Shown here: in pieces, positions 63,801 to 64,000 of the stretch
How the letters are laid out: each line of letters starts with the position of its first letter
How positions within the stretch are numbered: position 1 is the stretch's first letter
Origin: Algoriphagus marincola DSM 16067
GTDB lineage: Bacteria > Bacteroidota > Bacteroidia > Cytophagales > Cyclobacteriaceae
Direction: 5' to 3'
Assembly (NCBI RefSeq): GCF_000429405.1
Contig: NZ_AUBU01000015.1
Coordinates: 54,607 to 118,606 of the forward strand
Length of the DNA: 64,000 bases
Program-made: the position numbers and the translations under genes
The notes under the pieces: model-generated
The model's database searches: none
Told to the model about the DNA's origin: nothing
What the model saw: only the letters and a program-made list of their open reading frames with translations

Positions 63801-64000
63801 TCAATCAGGTCGATGATCCCATCCCCATCAGAGTCTAAGTCCAGACGGTTTGGAATGCCGTCACCGTCTGTATCTCTAGGTACCAAGCCAGTAAATACAA
63901 TATCCGATATAGTGTATCCATTATTGCCGTCATCTGCAATAGAGCTATCGATATAATAATCATTAGCCGTTGAGGCTATGGTACTTGTGTAAAAAACTTC
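60860..64000 (-). CDS. Large surface protein with thrombospondin-3-like and Ig-like repeats and a type IX sorting domain (5' end outside window)
   Basis: Open from the right window edge (at least 1046 codons); the start is not in the window. In order: calcium-binding thrombospondin type 3-like repeats ([20 protein letters not shown] and similar, about residues 40-190 from the edge), two Ig-like repeats ([40 protein letters not shown]), a domain with [15 protein letters not shown], a large beta-rich region, and a type A T9SS C-terminal sorting domain ([39 protein letters not shown]). It is probably secreted by the type IX system and attached to the surface, and could be an adhesin. It heads the motor-usher gene run in this window, 3 bases before 60856. 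Confidence 0.85.
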   Translation of the reverse strand, partial: EVFYTSTIASTANDYYIDSSIADDGNNGYTISDIVFTGLVPRDTDGDGIPNRLDLDSDGDGIIDLIESQATTASPIVPSGTDTNGDGLDDAFDTDNGGTNISPVDTDGDGIPDYLDTDSDNDGFADVLEGWDTDGDYTANTTPVGSDTDGDGLDDAFDDVVGPNSTTNPTNGGQTALDFPNVTTACNPSERDWRDVILDRTVGDASESPTVCIDTPITSVTHATTGVTGIASSTGLPAGVTATYASDMITISGTPTESGIFNYTITPEGCGSATATGTITVTANSIVGAATGSTTVYVDFAMDPITHVTTGVTSIVSSSGLPAGVTASYASNTIIISGTPLESGTFTYTITPDGCGAATAIGTITSISIFQGGNGRGDIMDAKYDVDLNGNNFNIWVGGTTGSPNNWNTPGNWSLGTVPTATEAVIIPSVEHLPEITGSTIDVTRSLTTEIQDGATITVTSGSTLTLDINSETTTSGTGRIVIDPDGNYLNESTSEPTLEVRQAITGVKGWRMLGSPLKNITYSNLLTGMAPQGLGGVPAPYPSLQPNVLWFDETDGGTTLQSWRTPTNIGNTVSLSRGHYVYVFDGASIPGGLGTYPDLLPIILKATGKEHNFLNDGVVDFSITYTPRDPSGFQQTDPAEELYIEANAADAGFNMVSNPTASVIDFYHVGAWTKTNLDNSIYVWDPALNGGKGNWRAYNGITGNLNDGRLAPYQGFWVRANAANPQLQLLSSAAKTLVSTPYFSRTFEEKKKENKSDILVLPLKVTGEGFEADSWISFDPEGEEGHDPMDAYQLESLSDDWLLLYSYGSQKHRTPLQINNQSYLSKEGKSIPLMLAAAKSQQVFPGQYQLSWSVPDEWPEGTSVVLMDHIRDEAIDMLKQSTYDFAFEAPKQVGARIDLTRSSMRMPGPVIFNSPFETGDPAARTTSSSATNLEMRPFTIRIGEFNSGDDLEYRPDFPKLYPPVPNPFSRQVKVSFYIPYRMRALVRITDINGRTMVQKEMTEYENGTHQLEFDDQLDRMAPGMYFVQLLTEDIVLNQKLIKLNQ
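62905..63345. repeat. Tandem Ig-like repeat at DNA level
   Basis: Two related units (about 62905-63092 and 63150-63345) encode the [27 protein letters not shown] pattern in the large surface protein. They differ at many third positions, so the duplication is not recent. Confidence 0.75.

Overview
The window looks like a chromosome segment of a Bacteroidota bacterium, most likely of the Cytophagales/Cyclobacteriaceae (Algoriphagus-like) type. The evidence is an alternative complex III operon feeding an aa3-type oxidase, a type IX secretion C-terminal sorting domain, WbqC, YdcF and TPR-LuxR families, LytTR regulation, and promoter-like sequences of the Bacteroidota kind (TTTG, about 19-20 nt, TAnnTTTG). 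No genus can be fixed from the sequence alone.

Region 1 (1-11.6 kb, minus strand) is one respiratory operon, actABCDEF-ctaC-ctaD-ctaA. It encodes a quinol:cytochrome c oxidoreductase (alternative complex III), oxidase subunits II and I, and the start of heme A synthase, which runs off the left edge. Region 2 (11.9-34.3 kb) is conserved housekeeping DNA: tRNA-Cys, rpsA, plsC, a CBS-domain cysteine synthase family enzyme, an ABC exporter, pyrB/pyrR, an EVE protein, a PolX-like protein whose polymerase motif appears lost, clpC, wbqC, a Sua5/YrdC protein, a Nudix enzyme, mltG, a thioesterase and a BrkB-family protein.

Region 3 (34.3-49.7 kb) is an AT-rich accessory island. It holds direct repeats resembling tRNA-Ser 3' ends with terminators, two related decayed IS3 elements flanking a two-component pair, a TPR-LuxR regulator, an IS1595-type transposase split by another IS3 element, a second histidine kinase, a LytTR response regulator and long stretches without genes.

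Region 4 (49.7-64 kb, minus strand) is the most notable part. A chaperone-usher type cluster (a large sorting-domain protein, four small secreted pilin-like proteins, a PapD-like chaperone and an usher) runs with overlaps of a few bases into a 667-residue protein. That protein looks like the last FliF ring domain plus FliF TM2 fused to a complete FliG-like region. It is followed by a lipoprotein, a MotA homologue, a MotB homologue with its ion-binding Asp in place, and a YdcF-like protein. No flagellar export, rod, hook or filament gene is visible. I read this as a candidate minimal rotary motor (stator plus fused MS-ring/switch rotor) physically linked to an outer-membrane usher system. The linkage and motifs are seen in the sequence; the function is inference.
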